Assembly (NCBI GenBank): GCA_014208095.1
Contig: JACHMT010000001.1
Span: 1,116,001 to 1,180,000 of the forward strand
From: Actinospineispora eucalypti
GTDB lineage: Bacteria; Actinomycetota; Actinomycetes; Mycobacteriales; Pseudonocardiaceae
Direction of reading: 5' to 3'
Length of the DNA: 64,000 nucleotides
The position numbers and the translations under genes are program-made. Positions 40,232-49,687 of this stretch are shown here, piece by piece; the first letter of the stretch is position 1; each line of letters opens with the position of its first letter. Under the pieces are notes generated by a model, which saw only the letters and a program-made list of their open reading frames with translations, had not been told where the DNA came from and made no database searches.

Positions 40232-43177
40232 TTAGGGGAGGGCGGCGCGGATGAGTTCTACCGGGTGGTGGGCGCGGCGGGTGGTGCCGTGATCGATCTG
40301 TTGCCGGCAGGAGACGCCGGTGGCGGCGACCAGGGTGTCCGGAGGTTCGGCGCGCACGGCGGGGAACAGGCGGTTCTCGCCGATCCGCATCGAGGTCTCG
40401 TAGTGCTCGGCCTCGAAGCCGAACGAGCCGGCCATGCCGCAGCAGCCGGCGTCCAGCTCGACCACCTCGGCGCCCGGGATGCGGCGCAGCAGCGCCACCG
40501 TGGCCGCCGTGCCGACCTCGGCCTTCTGGTGGCAGTGCCCGTGGAACAGGATCCGCGCGCCGGCCGGCCAGGCGTCCTCGCGCAACCGCAGCGATCCGTC
40601 GTCGATCGCCTCCACCAGCAGCTCCTCCACCAGGACCGCCCGTCCGGCCACCTCAGCGACTCCCGGGTGGTCGGCGCCGAGCAGCGCGCGGTGTTCGTCG
40701 CGCAGGGTGAGCAGGCAGGACGGCTCCGCGCCGACGATCGGTCCCTGGGTGCGGCGCAGGGCTTCGACCAGTCCGGTGGCCTGCTTGCGCGCCTTGTCCA
40801 GCAGGCCCTTGGAGAACGCGGCTCGCCCGCAGCAGCCGGTGTCGGCCAGGTTCACCCGCCAGCCGGCCCGCTCCAGCAGCTCGATCGCGGCTATGCCCAC
40901 CGCCGGCTCGGTGTAGGAGGTGAAGGAGTCGGCCAGCCAGGTGAGTGTGCCGCGCGGGGCGGGCGGTTCGGTGGGCCGGGAGCGCCGGCTCGGTGTGCTG
41001 GAAACGCCGACTCGCGCTGATGGAAGTGCCGACTCGCCGGGTTGGGGGCGGGTGTGGTGCCAGCGGGGGAGCGTCCGCCGGGTGAACGTGGGGAGGGGGC
41101 GGTCCGGGGCCAGGCCCAGGAGGCGGCGGGCCGCCGGCAGGCGGGCCGGGAGGTTGGCCAGGGTGGGGACGGCCGAGCCCCAGCGGTTGAGGGTGCGGAT
41201 GGCGGCGAAGAGGCGGGAGCGTAGGGGGACGCCCCGGGTTTGGTGGGTCTGGTGGAGGGTTTCGGCTTTGAGGGTGGCCATGTCCACGGACAGGGGGCAT
41301 TCGCTCTTGCAGGCCTTGCACATCAGGCACAGATCCAGGACCTCGTGCAGGCGTTCGTCGGCCAGCCCGGCCAGCGGGTCTGGCGAGGAGAGGGCCTTGA
41401 CCAGGGCGTTGGCCCGGCCTCGGGTGGAATCCTGTTCGCGCAGGGTGGCCTGGTAGGACGGGCACATCACGCCGGCGTCGGTCTTGCGGCAGAGGCCGAT
41501 GTTCATGCACCGGTCGGCCGCGCCCCGCATGCCGTCGGAGCCTCCGGCCAGCACGGTCAGGTCCAGCGCGGTGGGCAGTGGTTTCGCCTCCCGCAACAGC
41601 GCGTCCCGCAGGTTCTCGGTCATCGCCGGCGCGTCCACGATCTTGCCCGGGTTCATCAGGTTGTCCGGGTCGAAGATCCGTTTGACCTGCCGCATCGCCT
41701 CGTACAAGCGGTCGCCGAACAGCCGCCGGTTGAACTCGCTGCGGGCCAGCCCGTCGCCGTGCTCGGAGGAGTTGGCGCCGCCGAACTCCACCACCAGGTC
41801 CCGGATCTCCTCCGCCACCGACCGCATCCGGGCCACCTCGTCCGGCCGAGAAAGGTCCACGAACGGCCGGATGTGCAGGCAGCCGACCGAGCAGTGGCCG
41901 TAGAACCCGGCGCGCATGCCGTGCCGGTCCAGCACCTCGGCGAACCGCGCGGTGTACTCGGCCAGCCGGGCCGGCGGCACGGCGGTGTCCTCCACGAAGG
42001 CCAGCGGCCGGTTGCTGCCGGTGCTCGCCGCCATCAGCAGGCCCAGCCCTGACTTGCGCACCTTCAGCAGCGCCGACTGCTGGGTCGGGGTCTCCGCGCG
42101 CAGGGTGTGGTACCCGTGCCCGTGCTCGGCCCACAGCTCGGTGAGCTCGTCCAGCTGGCGCAGCAGCGCGGACCGGTCGTCGCCGCTGAACGAGACGAAC
42201 AGCAGGGCGTCCGGGTCGTCGTGCAGGATCTCGCCCAGCGCGGCGTACTCGATCTTCTGCCGGGACAGGTCCAGGATGGTCCGGTCCATCAGCTCGACGG
42301 CGGCCGGGTCGCAGGCCAGCGCGTCCCCGGTGGCGGAGATCGCCGCCTGGGTGGAGCGGAAGTGCCCCACCGCGATCACCGTGTGCGGCGGCTTGGGCAC
42401 CAGGCCGACGGTCGCCTCGGTGACCACGACCAGCGTGCCTTCCGCGCCGACCACGAACTTGGCCAGGTCGAACGGCGTGTCCGGCCGAGCGAGCCGGTCC
42501 AGGCGGTAACCCCCGGCGCGCCGCCAGAAGCCGGGGAAGTCGGTGTCGATCACTTCGGCGTGCGCGGCCACCAGCGCGGGCAGCTCGCGGTAGATCATCG
42601 CCTCGCGGGTGGAACCGGCGGCCCGCGCCGCCACTTCGGCCGGAGACACCGGGCCGAACCGCGCGCGGGTGGCGTCCGAGAGCACCACGTCCAGCGCCTG
42701 AACGTGGTCGATGGTCATGCCGTAGCGCACCGAACCGCTGCCGGCCGAGTTGTTGCCGATCATCCCGCCCAGCGTGGCCCGGTTGGAGGTGGAGGTGTCG
42801 GGGCCGAACATCAGGCTGTACCGAGCGGCCGCTCGGTTCAGCTGGTCCTGCACCACGCCGGGCTGCACCCGCGCGGTCCGGGTCTCCGGGTCCAGGTCGA
42901 CGATCTCGGCCATGTGGCGGGAGAAGTCCAGCACCAGCGCGTCGCCCACCGTCTGCCCGGCCAGGCTGGTGCCGGCGCCCCGGGGGAGCACCGGGACGCC
43001 GTGCTCGGCGGCCAGCGTGACGGCGGCGACCACGTCGTCGGCGTCCCTCGGCGCGACCACGCCGCGCGGGGTGATCGAGTACATGCTGGCGTCGCGGGCG
43101 TAGAGGTGGCGGGTGTACTCGTCGAAGGCCACCTCACCGGCCAGTTCGCGGGCCAGCGCCGTCTGCAAGGAGGTCAC
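40232..43177 (-). CDS. FAD-binding and 4Fe-4S oxidoreductase (D-2-hydroxyacid dehydrogenase type)
   Basis: A 981-residue fusion. Residues about 1-550 form a GlcD/D-lactate-dehydrogenase-type FAD domain (VLPRGAGTSLAGQTVG, SNRATLGGMIGNNSAGSGS, SVGCLHIRPF, SSEHGDGLARSEF). Then come two Fe-S motifs (CMNIGLCRKTDAGVMCPSY and CLMCKACKSECPLS) and two CCG-type domains (DTGCCGRAAF, DAGCCGMAGSFG). It oxidises a 2-hydroxyacid such as glycolate, D-lactate or 2-hydroxyglutarate and passes electrons to the membrane. A 22-bp tandem repeat encodes part of the linker between the Fe-S and first CCG domains. GTG at 43177 overlaps the aminotransferase stop. Confidence 0.9.
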   Translation of the reverse strand: MTSLQTALARELAGEVAFDEYTRHLYARDASMYSITPRGVVAPRDADDVVAAVTLAAEHGVPVLPRGAGTSLAGQTVGDALVLDFSRHMAEIVDLDPETRTARVQPGVVQDQLNRAAARYSLMFGPDTSTSNRATLGGMIGNNSAGSGSVRYGMTIDHVQALDVVLSDATRARFGPVSPAEVAARAAGSTREAMIYRELPALVAAHAEVIDTDFPGFWRRAGGYRLDRLARPDTPFDLAKFVVGAEGTLVVVTEATVGLVPKPPHTVIAVGHFRSTQAAISATGDALACDPAAVELMDRTILDLSRQKIEYAALGEILHDDPDALLFVSFSGDDRSALLRQLDELTELWAEHGHGYHTLRAETPTQQSALLKVRKSGLGLLMAASTGSNRPLAFVEDTAVPPARLAEYTARFAEVLDRHGMRAGFYGHCSVGCLHIRPFVDLSRPDEVARMRSVAEEIRDLVVEFGGANSSEHGDGLARSEFNRRLFGDRLYEAMRQVKRIFDPDNLMNPGKIVDAPAMTENLRDALLREAKPLPTALDLTVLAGGSDGMRGAADRCMNIGLCRKTDAGVMCPSYQATLREQDSTRGRANALVKALSSPDPLAGLADERLHEVLDLCLMCKACKSECPLSVDMATLKAETLHQTHQTRGVPLRSRLFAAIRTLNRWGSAVPTLANLPARLPAARRLLGLAPDRPLPTFTRRTLPRWHHTRPQPGESALPSARVGVSSTPSRRSRPTEPPAPRGTLTWLADSFTSYTEPAVGIAAIELLERAGWRVNLADTGCCGRAAFSKGLLDKARKQATGLVEALRRTQGPIVGAEPSCLLTLRDEHRALLGADHPGVAEVAGRAVLVEELLVEAIDDGSLRLREDAWPAGARILFHGHCHQKAEVGTAATVALLRRIPGAEVVELDAGCCGMAGSFGFEAEHYETSMRIGENRLFPAVRAEPPDTLVAATGVSCRQQIDHGTTRRAHHPVELIRAALP
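40984..41040. repeat. 22-bp tandem repeat, family III, inside a coding linker
   Basis: Units at 40984-41005 and 41006-41027 and a half unit to 41040 start GCCG-G/A-CTCG and end TGGAAAC or TGGAAGT. Because 22 is not a multiple of three, each copy is read in a different frame (ALPSARVGVSSTPSRRSR). Two and a half copies kept the frame open in a region without conserved structure. Confidence 0.7.
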
Positions 43178-44337
43178 TTCAGCAGCTCCAGCGCGGCTTC
43201 CACCCCGCCCGGCTTGATCGGCACCCCGGCCAGCTGCAGGCCCATCTGCACCCCGGCCAGCGTGCCGGCCAGGCTCAGGTCGTTGAAGTGGCCGAGGTGC
43301 CCGATGCGGAACACCTTGCCGGCCAGCCGGCCCAGCCCGGTGCCCAGCGACATGTCGAACCGGTCCAGGATCACCCGGCGCACCGCGTCCGCGTCCTGCC
43401 CCTCGGGCAGCAGCACGGCGGTGAGCGAACCGGAGTGCTCCCGCTCGTCGGCGCAGAGCACCTCCAGCCCCCACGACCGAACGGCGGCCCGGGTGGCCGC
43501 CGCGTGCCGCTGGTGGCGGGCGAACACCGCCGACAGGCCCTCCTCGGCCAGCATGGCCAGCGCCTCGCGCAGCCCGTAGAGCAGGTTGGTGGCCGGCGTG
43601 TAGGGGTAGTAGCCGCCTCCGTTGGCGGCCAGGATCGGGGTCCAGTCCCAGTAGGCCCGGGGCAGGCCGGCGGTCTCCCGGTGCGCGTGCAGCGCCTTGT
43701 CGCTGACCGCGGTGAAGCCCAGCCCCGGCGGCAGCATCAGCCCCTTCTGCGAACCGGCGACGGTGACGTCGACGCCCCACTCGTCGTGCCGGTAGTCGAT
43801 GGAGGCCAGCGAGGAGATGGTGTCCACCAGGAGCAGCGCCGGGTGCGCGGCCGAATCCAGAGCGGCGCGCAACTCGGGGATGCGGCTGGTCACGCCGGTG
43901 GAGGTCTCGTTGTGCACCACGCAGACCGCCTTGATCGCGTGGCCGGTGTCGGCGCGCAGGCGTTCGGAGATGGCGGCCGGGTCGGCGCCGTGCCGCCAGT
44001 CGCCGGGGATCATGTCCACGTCCAGGCCCAGCCGGCCGGCCAGCTCGGTCCACAGCGTGGCGAAGTGGCCGGTCTCGCTGGCCAGCACCCGGTCACCCGG
44101 GGACAGCGTGTTGACCAGCGCCGCCTCCCACGCCCCGGTGCCGGATGACGGGTAGACCACCACCGGACGGGTGGTGCCGAACACCGGTCCCAACGCGGGC
44201 AGCAGCTCGCGGACCAGTTCGGCGAACTCCGGCCCTCGATGGTCGATGGTGGGTGCGGCCATCGCCCGCAGCACCCGGTCGGGCACGTTGGTCGGGCCGG
44301 GAATCTGTAGGAAGTGTCGCCCGCCGGTAGCCGCCAC
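43174..44337 (-). CDS. Alanine/serine-glyoxylate aminotransferase-family protein
   Basis: A 387-residue class V aminotransferase. The start is IPGPTNVPDRVLRAM, the PLP lysine is in GSQKGLMLPPGLGF, and VVYPSSGTGAWEAAL binds the phosphate. These enzymes move an amino group from alanine or serine to glyoxylate. GTG start with AAGGAGG upstream. Coupled to the FAD/Fe-S dehydrogenase by a 4-base overlap, which suggests hydroxyacid oxidation to a 2-oxoacid (for example glycolate to glyoxylate) followed by transamination. Confidence 0.9.
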   Translation of the reverse strand: MAATGGRHFLQIPGPTNVPDRVLRAMAAPTIDHRGPEFAELVRELLPALGPVFGTTRPVVVYPSSGTGAWEAALVNTLSPGDRVLASETGHFATLWTELAGRLGLDVDMIPGDWRHGADPAAISERLRADTGHAIKAVCVVHNETSTGVTSRIPELRAALDSAAHPALLLVDTISSLASIDYRHDEWGVDVTVAGSQKGLMLPPGLGFTAVSDKALHAHRETAGLPRAYWDWTPILAANGGGYYPYTPATNLLYGLREALAMLAEEGLSAVFARHQRHAAATRAAVRSWGLEVLCADEREHSGSLTAVLLPEGQDADAVRRVILDRFDMSLGTGLGRLAGKVFRIGHLGHFNDLSLAGTLAGVQMGLQLAGVPIKPGGVEAALELLK

Positions 44338-44366
44338 AAGTCCTCCTTGACCGGAGAGGGGATTTC

Positions 44367-44410
44367 AGTAGCATACTACTCACATGAAAGTCAGATTCCG
44401 CAATACGGAA
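44367..44410. promoter_or_regulatory. Divergent promoter with IclR-like operator
   Basis: AGTAG-CATA-CTACT at 44367-44380 and TTCCG-CAATA-CGGAA at 44396-44410 are two inverted repeats between the aminotransferase and the MatC-like gene. The second differs from the palindrome at 27294 only in its centre. IclR-type control of glyoxylate-related genes would fit the neighbours. Confidence 0.5.
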
Positions 44411-44460
44411 ATTTACTGCTGAAGCGCACCCCCGCCAACGTCCGCCGGGAGGAAGTCGCC

Positions 44461-45816
44461 GTGTCCGTCCATGTGATCGCGATCCTGCTACTGGTCGCCG
44501 CTTTCGCCCTAGCCACCCTGCTACCGATCAACCTCGGCGCGATCTGCCTGGTCGCCGCCTTCGTCGTCGGCTCGTTCGTGCTGGACGGCGCCCCGGACGA
44601 CATCGCCGACAAGATATTCGCGGAGTTCCCCGGCAGCCTGTTCGTGGTGCTGGTCGGCGTCACGTTCCTGTTCGCCATCGCCAGGGCGAACGGCACGGTG
44701 GACTGGCTGGTGCACGTCGCGGTGCGCGGCGTGCGCGGGCGGATCGCACTCATCCCGTGGATCATGTTCGCCATCACCGGGGTGCTGACCTCGGTGGGCG
44801 CGGTGGTCCCGGCGGCGGTGGCGATCATCGCGCCGGTGGCGCTGAGCTTCGCGCTGCGGCACCGGATCAACCCGGTCCTGATGGGTCTTTCGGTGATCAA
44901 CGGTGCCAGCGCCGGCGGGTTCTCCCCGCTGTCCATCTTCGGCGTGATCACCAACGGCGTGGTGGCCAAGAGCGGCCTGCCGGGCAGCCCGCTCACCCTG
45001 TTCCTGGGCAGCCTGATCTTCAACGTGCTGCTCAACGGCGTGGTGTTCTTCCTGTTCGGCGGGCGGGAGCTGCTCGGCCGCCAGGCCACTCCGGAACCCG
45101 CCGCGGTGGGAGCGGCGGAGGACGGGGTCGCGCCGGGCGGCGGGCCGGGCAGTGCGCGGCCGCAGACCACCGGGGCCACCGGGGCGTCCTTCGACGACGC
45201 GGCTGGAGACGTCGGCACGCTCAACCTGAACCGGGCGCTCACCCTGTTGGTGCTGGCCGCGCTGGCGGTCGGCGCGCTGGCCTTCGGCCTGGACATCGGG
45301 CTGCTGGCGATCACCGCCGCCGTGGTGCTGTCCCTGCTCGCGCCCCAGACCTACAAGGGCGCGGTGGCCCAGGTGGCCTGGCCGACCGTGCTGCTGGTCT
45401 GCGGCATCGTCACCTACGTCAACCTGATGCAGGAGATCGGCACCATCAAGTTCCTCGGCCAGCAGGTGGCGCTGATCGGCGTCCCGCTGCTGGCCGCGCT
45501 GGTGATCTGCTACATCGGCGGGGCGGTGTCCGCGTTCGCGTCCACCACCGGCATCCTCGGCGCGCTGATCCCGCTGGCCGTGCCGTTCCTGATGGCCGGC
45601 CACATCGGCGCGGTCGGCCTGATCACCGCGCTGGCCATCTCCGCCTCCGTCGTGGACTCCAGCCCGTTCTCCACCTCCGGCGCGCTGGTCGTGGCGTCCT
45701 CGCCGGAGGAGAAGCGCGACTACGTCTACCGCCGGCTGATGGCCTGGGGCTTCTCCATGGTCGCGGTCGGCCCGGTGATCACCTGGCTGGTCTTCGTGGT
45801 CCCCGGCTGGTTGTGA
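44461..45816 (+). CDS. MatC-type dicarboxylate/malonate carrier
   Basis: A 451-residue membrane protein from the GTG at 44461 (GGAGGAAG upstream). It has about 11 hydrophobic segments in two halves separated by a polar, Pro/Gly-rich loop around residues 205-255. The N-terminal half (LPINLGAICLVAAFVVG, GVTFLFAIARANGTVDWLV) matches the MatC N-terminal domain, and SVVDSSPFSTSGALVVAS near the end resembles SLC13-like carriers. It probably imports a dicarboxylic or short hydroxyacid. Divergent from the aminotransferase/dehydrogenase pair, so it may feed that pathway. Confidence 0.85.
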   Translation: MSVHVIAILLLVAAFALATLLPINLGAICLVAAFVVGSFVLDGAPDDIADKIFAEFPGSLFVVLVGVTFLFAIARANGTVDWLVHVAVRGVRGRIALIPWIMFAITGVLTSVGAVVPAAVAIIAPVALSFALRHRINPVLMGLSVINGASAGGFSPLSIFGVITNGVVAKSGLPGSPLTLFLGSLIFNVLLNGVVFFLFGGRELLGRQATPEPAAVGAAEDGVAPGGGPGSARPQTTGATGASFDDAAGDVGTLNLNRALTLLVLAALAVGALAFGLDIGLLAITAAVVLSLLAPQTYKGAVAQVAWPTVLLVCGIVTYVNLMQEIGTIKFLGQQVALIGVPLLAALVICYIGGAVSAFASTTGILGALIPLAVPFLMAGHIGAVGLITALAISASVVDSSPFSTSGALVVASSPEEKRDYVYRRLMAWGFSMVAVGPVITWLVFVVPGWL

Positions 45817-45984
45817 GGCCCGCCGGGGAGTGGCGGCGTCTCAGCGGCATCCGCGTCTCGTTGACGGTTGTGCGCGGTGCCGGTTCAAGAGATCGCTTGG
45901 ACGGCGCCGGTTGGGTGGTCTTCCGCGGCTCGGGTGCCGCCGGTGGCGTTCGGTTCGCGCCCCGGGCCGCGCTCGGTTGCGCAG

Positions 45985-46005
45985 CGTGGCAGGGATAGCG
46001 CCACG
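45985..46005. terminator. Weak stem-loop between convergent genes
   Basis: CGTGGC and GCCACG with a 9-base loop lie in the 243-base interval between the MatC-like gene and the acyl-CoA dehydrogenase. Nothing else in that interval has recognisable structure. Confidence 0.3.
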
Positions 46006-46059
46006 GGACGCCTGCCCGACCGTCACCGTGCGTGGCCGAAGCGCGGGGTACTGCGCCGG

Positions 46060-47205
<1,146 letters not shown>

Positions 47206-47207
47206 GC

Positions 47208-48392
47208 TCAGCGGACCTTCTCGTAGAGCGTGACCACGGCGGCACCGCCGAGGCCGATGTTGTGCTGCAACGCGACGTTGATGTCCTCGACCTGGCGCGG
47301 GCCGGCCTCCCCGCGCAGCTGCCAGACCAGCTCCGCGCACTGCGCCAGCCCGGTCGCGCCGAGTGGGTGGCCCTTGGAGAGCAGCCCGCCGGACGGGTTG
47401 GTCACCACCCGGCCGCCGTAGGTGTTGTCCCCGTCGGTGATGAACTTCTCCGAGGTGCCCTCGGGCGTCAGCTCCAACGCCTCGTAGCAGAGCAGCTCGT
47501 TCACGGTGAAGCAGTCGTGCAGCTCCACCACGCGGATGTCCTCCGGGGACACCCCGGCCGACTCGTAGACGCGACGGGCGGCGGCCCTGGTCATCTCGTA
47601 GCCGACCAGGTTGATCAGGTCGCCGTCGAAGCTTTCCGGGGTGTCGGTGGTCAGCTCCTGCGCGGCGATCGCCACGTCGGCGCGCAGGCCGTGCTTGCGG
47701 GCGAACTCCTCGCTCACCACCACCGCGGCCGCCGAGCCGCAGGTCGGCGGGCAGCACTGCAGGCGGGTCAGCGGCCCGTAGATGCGCGGCGAGTCGAGCA
47801 CGTCCTCCACGGTCACCGGGTCGGTGAACACCGCGTACGGGTTGTTCGCGGCATGCTTGCGGGCCTTGACCGCGATCTGGGCGAACACCTTCGGGTCCAT
47901 CCCGTGGCGCTCGCAGTAGGCCGCGCCGGCCCCGCCGAAGTAGCGCGGCGCCATCGGCACGGCGCCGGCGTCTCCGTCGGCCGCCGTGGACACCTCTTCG
48001 AAGCGGGTGAACGCGCTCGGCCGGTCCTCCCAGTGCGCCCTGAGGGCGCCGCGCTGCATCTGCTCGAACCCGAACGCCAGCGCGCAGTCCACCGCCCCCG
48101 ACGCCACCGCCTGCCGGGCCAGGTACAGCGCCGAGGAGCCGGTGGAGCAGTTGTTGTTCACGTTGATCACCGGCACACCGGTCATGCCGACCCGGTAGAG
48201 CCCGTTCTGGCCGCAGGTCGAGTCGCCGTACACGTAGCCGGCGTAGGCCTGCCGCACCTGGTCGAGCGTGATCCCGGCGTCCCCCAGTGCCGCCCGGACC
48301 GCGCCCTCGGCCAGCACGTCGTAGGTCTCGCTCCTGCTCGGCGTGGCGAACGGCACCATGCCGACGCCCGCGACCACCGCTCGTTGGCTCAT
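47208..48392 (-). CDS. Thiolase-family protein (lipid-transfer/SCPx type)
   Basis: A 394-residue thiolase from the ATG at 48392. The nucleophilic cysteine is in NVNNNCSTGSSAL (about residue 85). The usual HCFAxAE histidine motif reads ELHDCFTVNELL and the closing motif is HNIGLGGAAVV, replacing CGGG-type wording. These changes are typical of the SCPx/lipid-transfer thiolase group, used in steroid and branched side-chain degradation for thiolysis or aldol cleavage. It is first in the operon and divergent from a TetR gene. Confidence 0.88.
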   Translation of the reverse strand: MSQRAVVAGVGMVPFATPSRSETYDVLAEGAVRAALGDAGITLDQVRQAYAGYVYGDSTCGQNGLYRVGMTGVPVINVNNNCSTGSSALYLARQAVASGAVDCALAFGFEQMQRGALRAHWEDRPSAFTRFEEVSTAADGDAGAVPMAPRYFGGAGAAYCERHGMDPKVFAQIAVKARKHAANNPYAVFTDPVTVEDVLDSPRIYGPLTRLQCCPPTCGSAAAVVVSEEFARKHGLRADVAIAAQELTTDTPESFDGDLINLVGYEMTRAAARRVYESAGVSPEDIRVVELHDCFTVNELLCYEALELTPEGTSEKFITDGDNTYGGRVVTNPSGGLLSKGHPLGATGLAQCAELVWQLRGEAGPRQVEDINVALQHNIGLGGAAVVTLYEKVR

Positions 48393-48458
48393 GCTGACCA
48401 ACTGTACGAATGACTATCCATCTGGTCAATACACTGGGTGCGCGAGTAGGGTTACGGC
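48393..48458. promoter_or_regulatory. Thiolase/TetR divergent promoter
   Basis: TAGGGT at 48447-48452 ends 6 nt before the TetR ATG, a leaderless-type -10. TGACCA (48395-48400) and TGGTCA (48423-48428) form inverted arms 22 bases apart over the thiolase promoter, a possible TetR site. Confidence 0.4.
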
Positions 48459-49058
48459 ATGGTCAGCGACACCACGAGCCGCTGGGCGGTGGATGGTGAC
48501 CTCACCGCCAAGGCGCGCATCCGCAACGCCGCCTTCGCCCTGCACGCCGCCCAGGGCGACGCCAACACGACCCTGCGCGAGGTGGCCCAGGCCGCCGGGG
48601 TGACGCACGGCCTGGTGGTGCACCACTTCAGCAACAAGGACGGCCTGCGCCGCGCGGTCCAGCAGCACATGCTGGAGCTGCTGCGCCAGGCGCTGGACGA
48701 CGTGCCGAAGGAGGGCGGCGCGGCCGAGATCGGCCGGGCCCGGGACGCCAGCGTGGCGCGGATGTACGCCGCGCACCCCTCGTACCTGCCCTACCTGCGC
48801 CGGGCACTGGTCGACCCGGCCCAGCTGGACACCGAGCTGCTCGACCTGCTGGCCGACTTCACCCTCGCCCAGGTCCGCGACCTGCGGGGCGCCGGCGTGG
48901 CCACCAGCGAGGCCCCCGAGCAGGTCCAGGCGCTGGCCATCGTCCTGCGCGAGCTGGGACCCCGCCTGCTCGAACCGATCGTCGGGCGCCTGTGGACCCA
49001 CCTGACCGGTTCCACCGGTCCCGCGCCCGAGGTGGAGATCAGGCTCCGCGGCGGCTGA
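48459..49058 (+). CDS. TetR-family transcriptional regulator
   Basis: A 199-residue TetR protein. The N-terminal HTH runs from about 20 to 65 (KARIRNAAFALHAAQG, TLREVAQAAGVTHGLVVHHFSNKDGLRRAV). The C-terminal ligand domain is unclassified. Divergent from the thiolase/acyl-CoA dehydrogenase operon with 66 bases between starts, so it is the probable acyl-CoA-responsive repressor of that operon. Confidence 0.9.
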   Translation: MVSDTTSRWAVDGDLTAKARIRNAAFALHAAQGDANTTLREVAQAAGVTHGLVVHHFSNKDGLRRAVQQHMLELLRQALDDVPKEGGAAEIGRARDASVARMYAAHPSYLPYLRRALVDPAQLDTELLDLLADFTLAQVRDLRGAGVATSEAPEQVQALAIVLRELGPRLLEPIVGRLWTHLTGSTGPAPEVEIRLRGG

Positions 49059-49105
49059 ACCGGCTCGCGGTTGCGGTCCACCCGTCCTTAGGACATCGTC
49101 TCTGC

Positions 49106-49681
49106 GTGCTCACGGCAGCGGCCATCACCTTCGCGGTCGTCTTTCTCGCCGAGCTGGTCGACACCAGCGGTCTGGTGACGCTGGTTCTCAGCACCCGCTT
49201 CCCGGCCCGTTGGGTGCTGATCGGCGTCTTCGCCGGCATGGCCGTGCACGTGGTCGTCGCGGTCGCGGCCGGGAGCCTGGTCGCGCTGCTGCCCACCCGG
49301 CCGTTGGAAGCGATCCTCGCGGTGGTCTTCCTGGTCGGCGCGGTGCTGCTGCTGCGCGGGGACGACGATGACGACGAGCCGGACATCGGGGACACGCCGG
49401 CCACGATCTGGAGCGTGGTGGCGACCAGCTTCGGGGTCACCGTGCTCTCCGAGTTCGCCGACCCGACGCAGATCATCACCGCCACCATGGCCGCGCGCTA
49501 CGAAAGCCCGCTCGCCGTCGGCATCGGTGCCCTGCTCGCGCTGTGGGCGGTCTCCGCGATCGCGGTGTTCGGGGGCAACCGCGTGGCCCGGGTGGTGCCG
49601 GTGCGCTGGATCACTCGGGCGACGGCGGCCATCCTGGTCGTCCTCGCCGTGCTCAGCGCGGTCGACGCCATCCGGGGCTGA
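49106..49681 (+). CDS. TMEM165/GDT1 (UPF0016)-like membrane protein with altered motifs
   Basis: A 191-residue protein with six hydrophobic segments in two repeats around an acidic loop (DDDDDEPD). The family's cation motif E-x-G-D-K/R-T/S appears as AELVDTSGL in the first repeat and SEFADPTQI in the second, so the acids are kept but Gly and the basic residue are lost. GDT1 proteins exchange Mn2+ or Ca2+ for protons. Function here is uncertain because of those changes. GTG start at 49106, 47 bases after the TetR gene. Confidence 0.75.
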   Translation: MLTAAAITFAVVFLAELVDTSGLVTLVLSTRFPARWVLIGVFAGMAVHVVVAVAAGSLVALLPTRPLEAILAVVFLVGAVLLLRGDDDDDEPDIGDTPATIWSVVATSFGVTVLSEFADPTQIITATMAARYESPLAVGIGALLALWAVSAIAVFGGNRVARVVPVRWITRATAAILVVLAVLSAVDAIRG

Positions 49682-49687
49682 CCGCGC

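Noticed and set aside
43173..43185. GTCACTTCAGCAG, a 13-base match to the family I repeat at the aminotransferase stop
   Set aside because: It is explained by the coding end (ELLK stop) and has no second unit next to it, so chance similarity cannot be excluded.
43178..44053. Extension of the FAD/Fe-S protein to 1273 residues
   Set aside because: The added part is the aminotransferase gene read in another frame. The GTG at 43177 fits the family start (TSLQTALARELAG).
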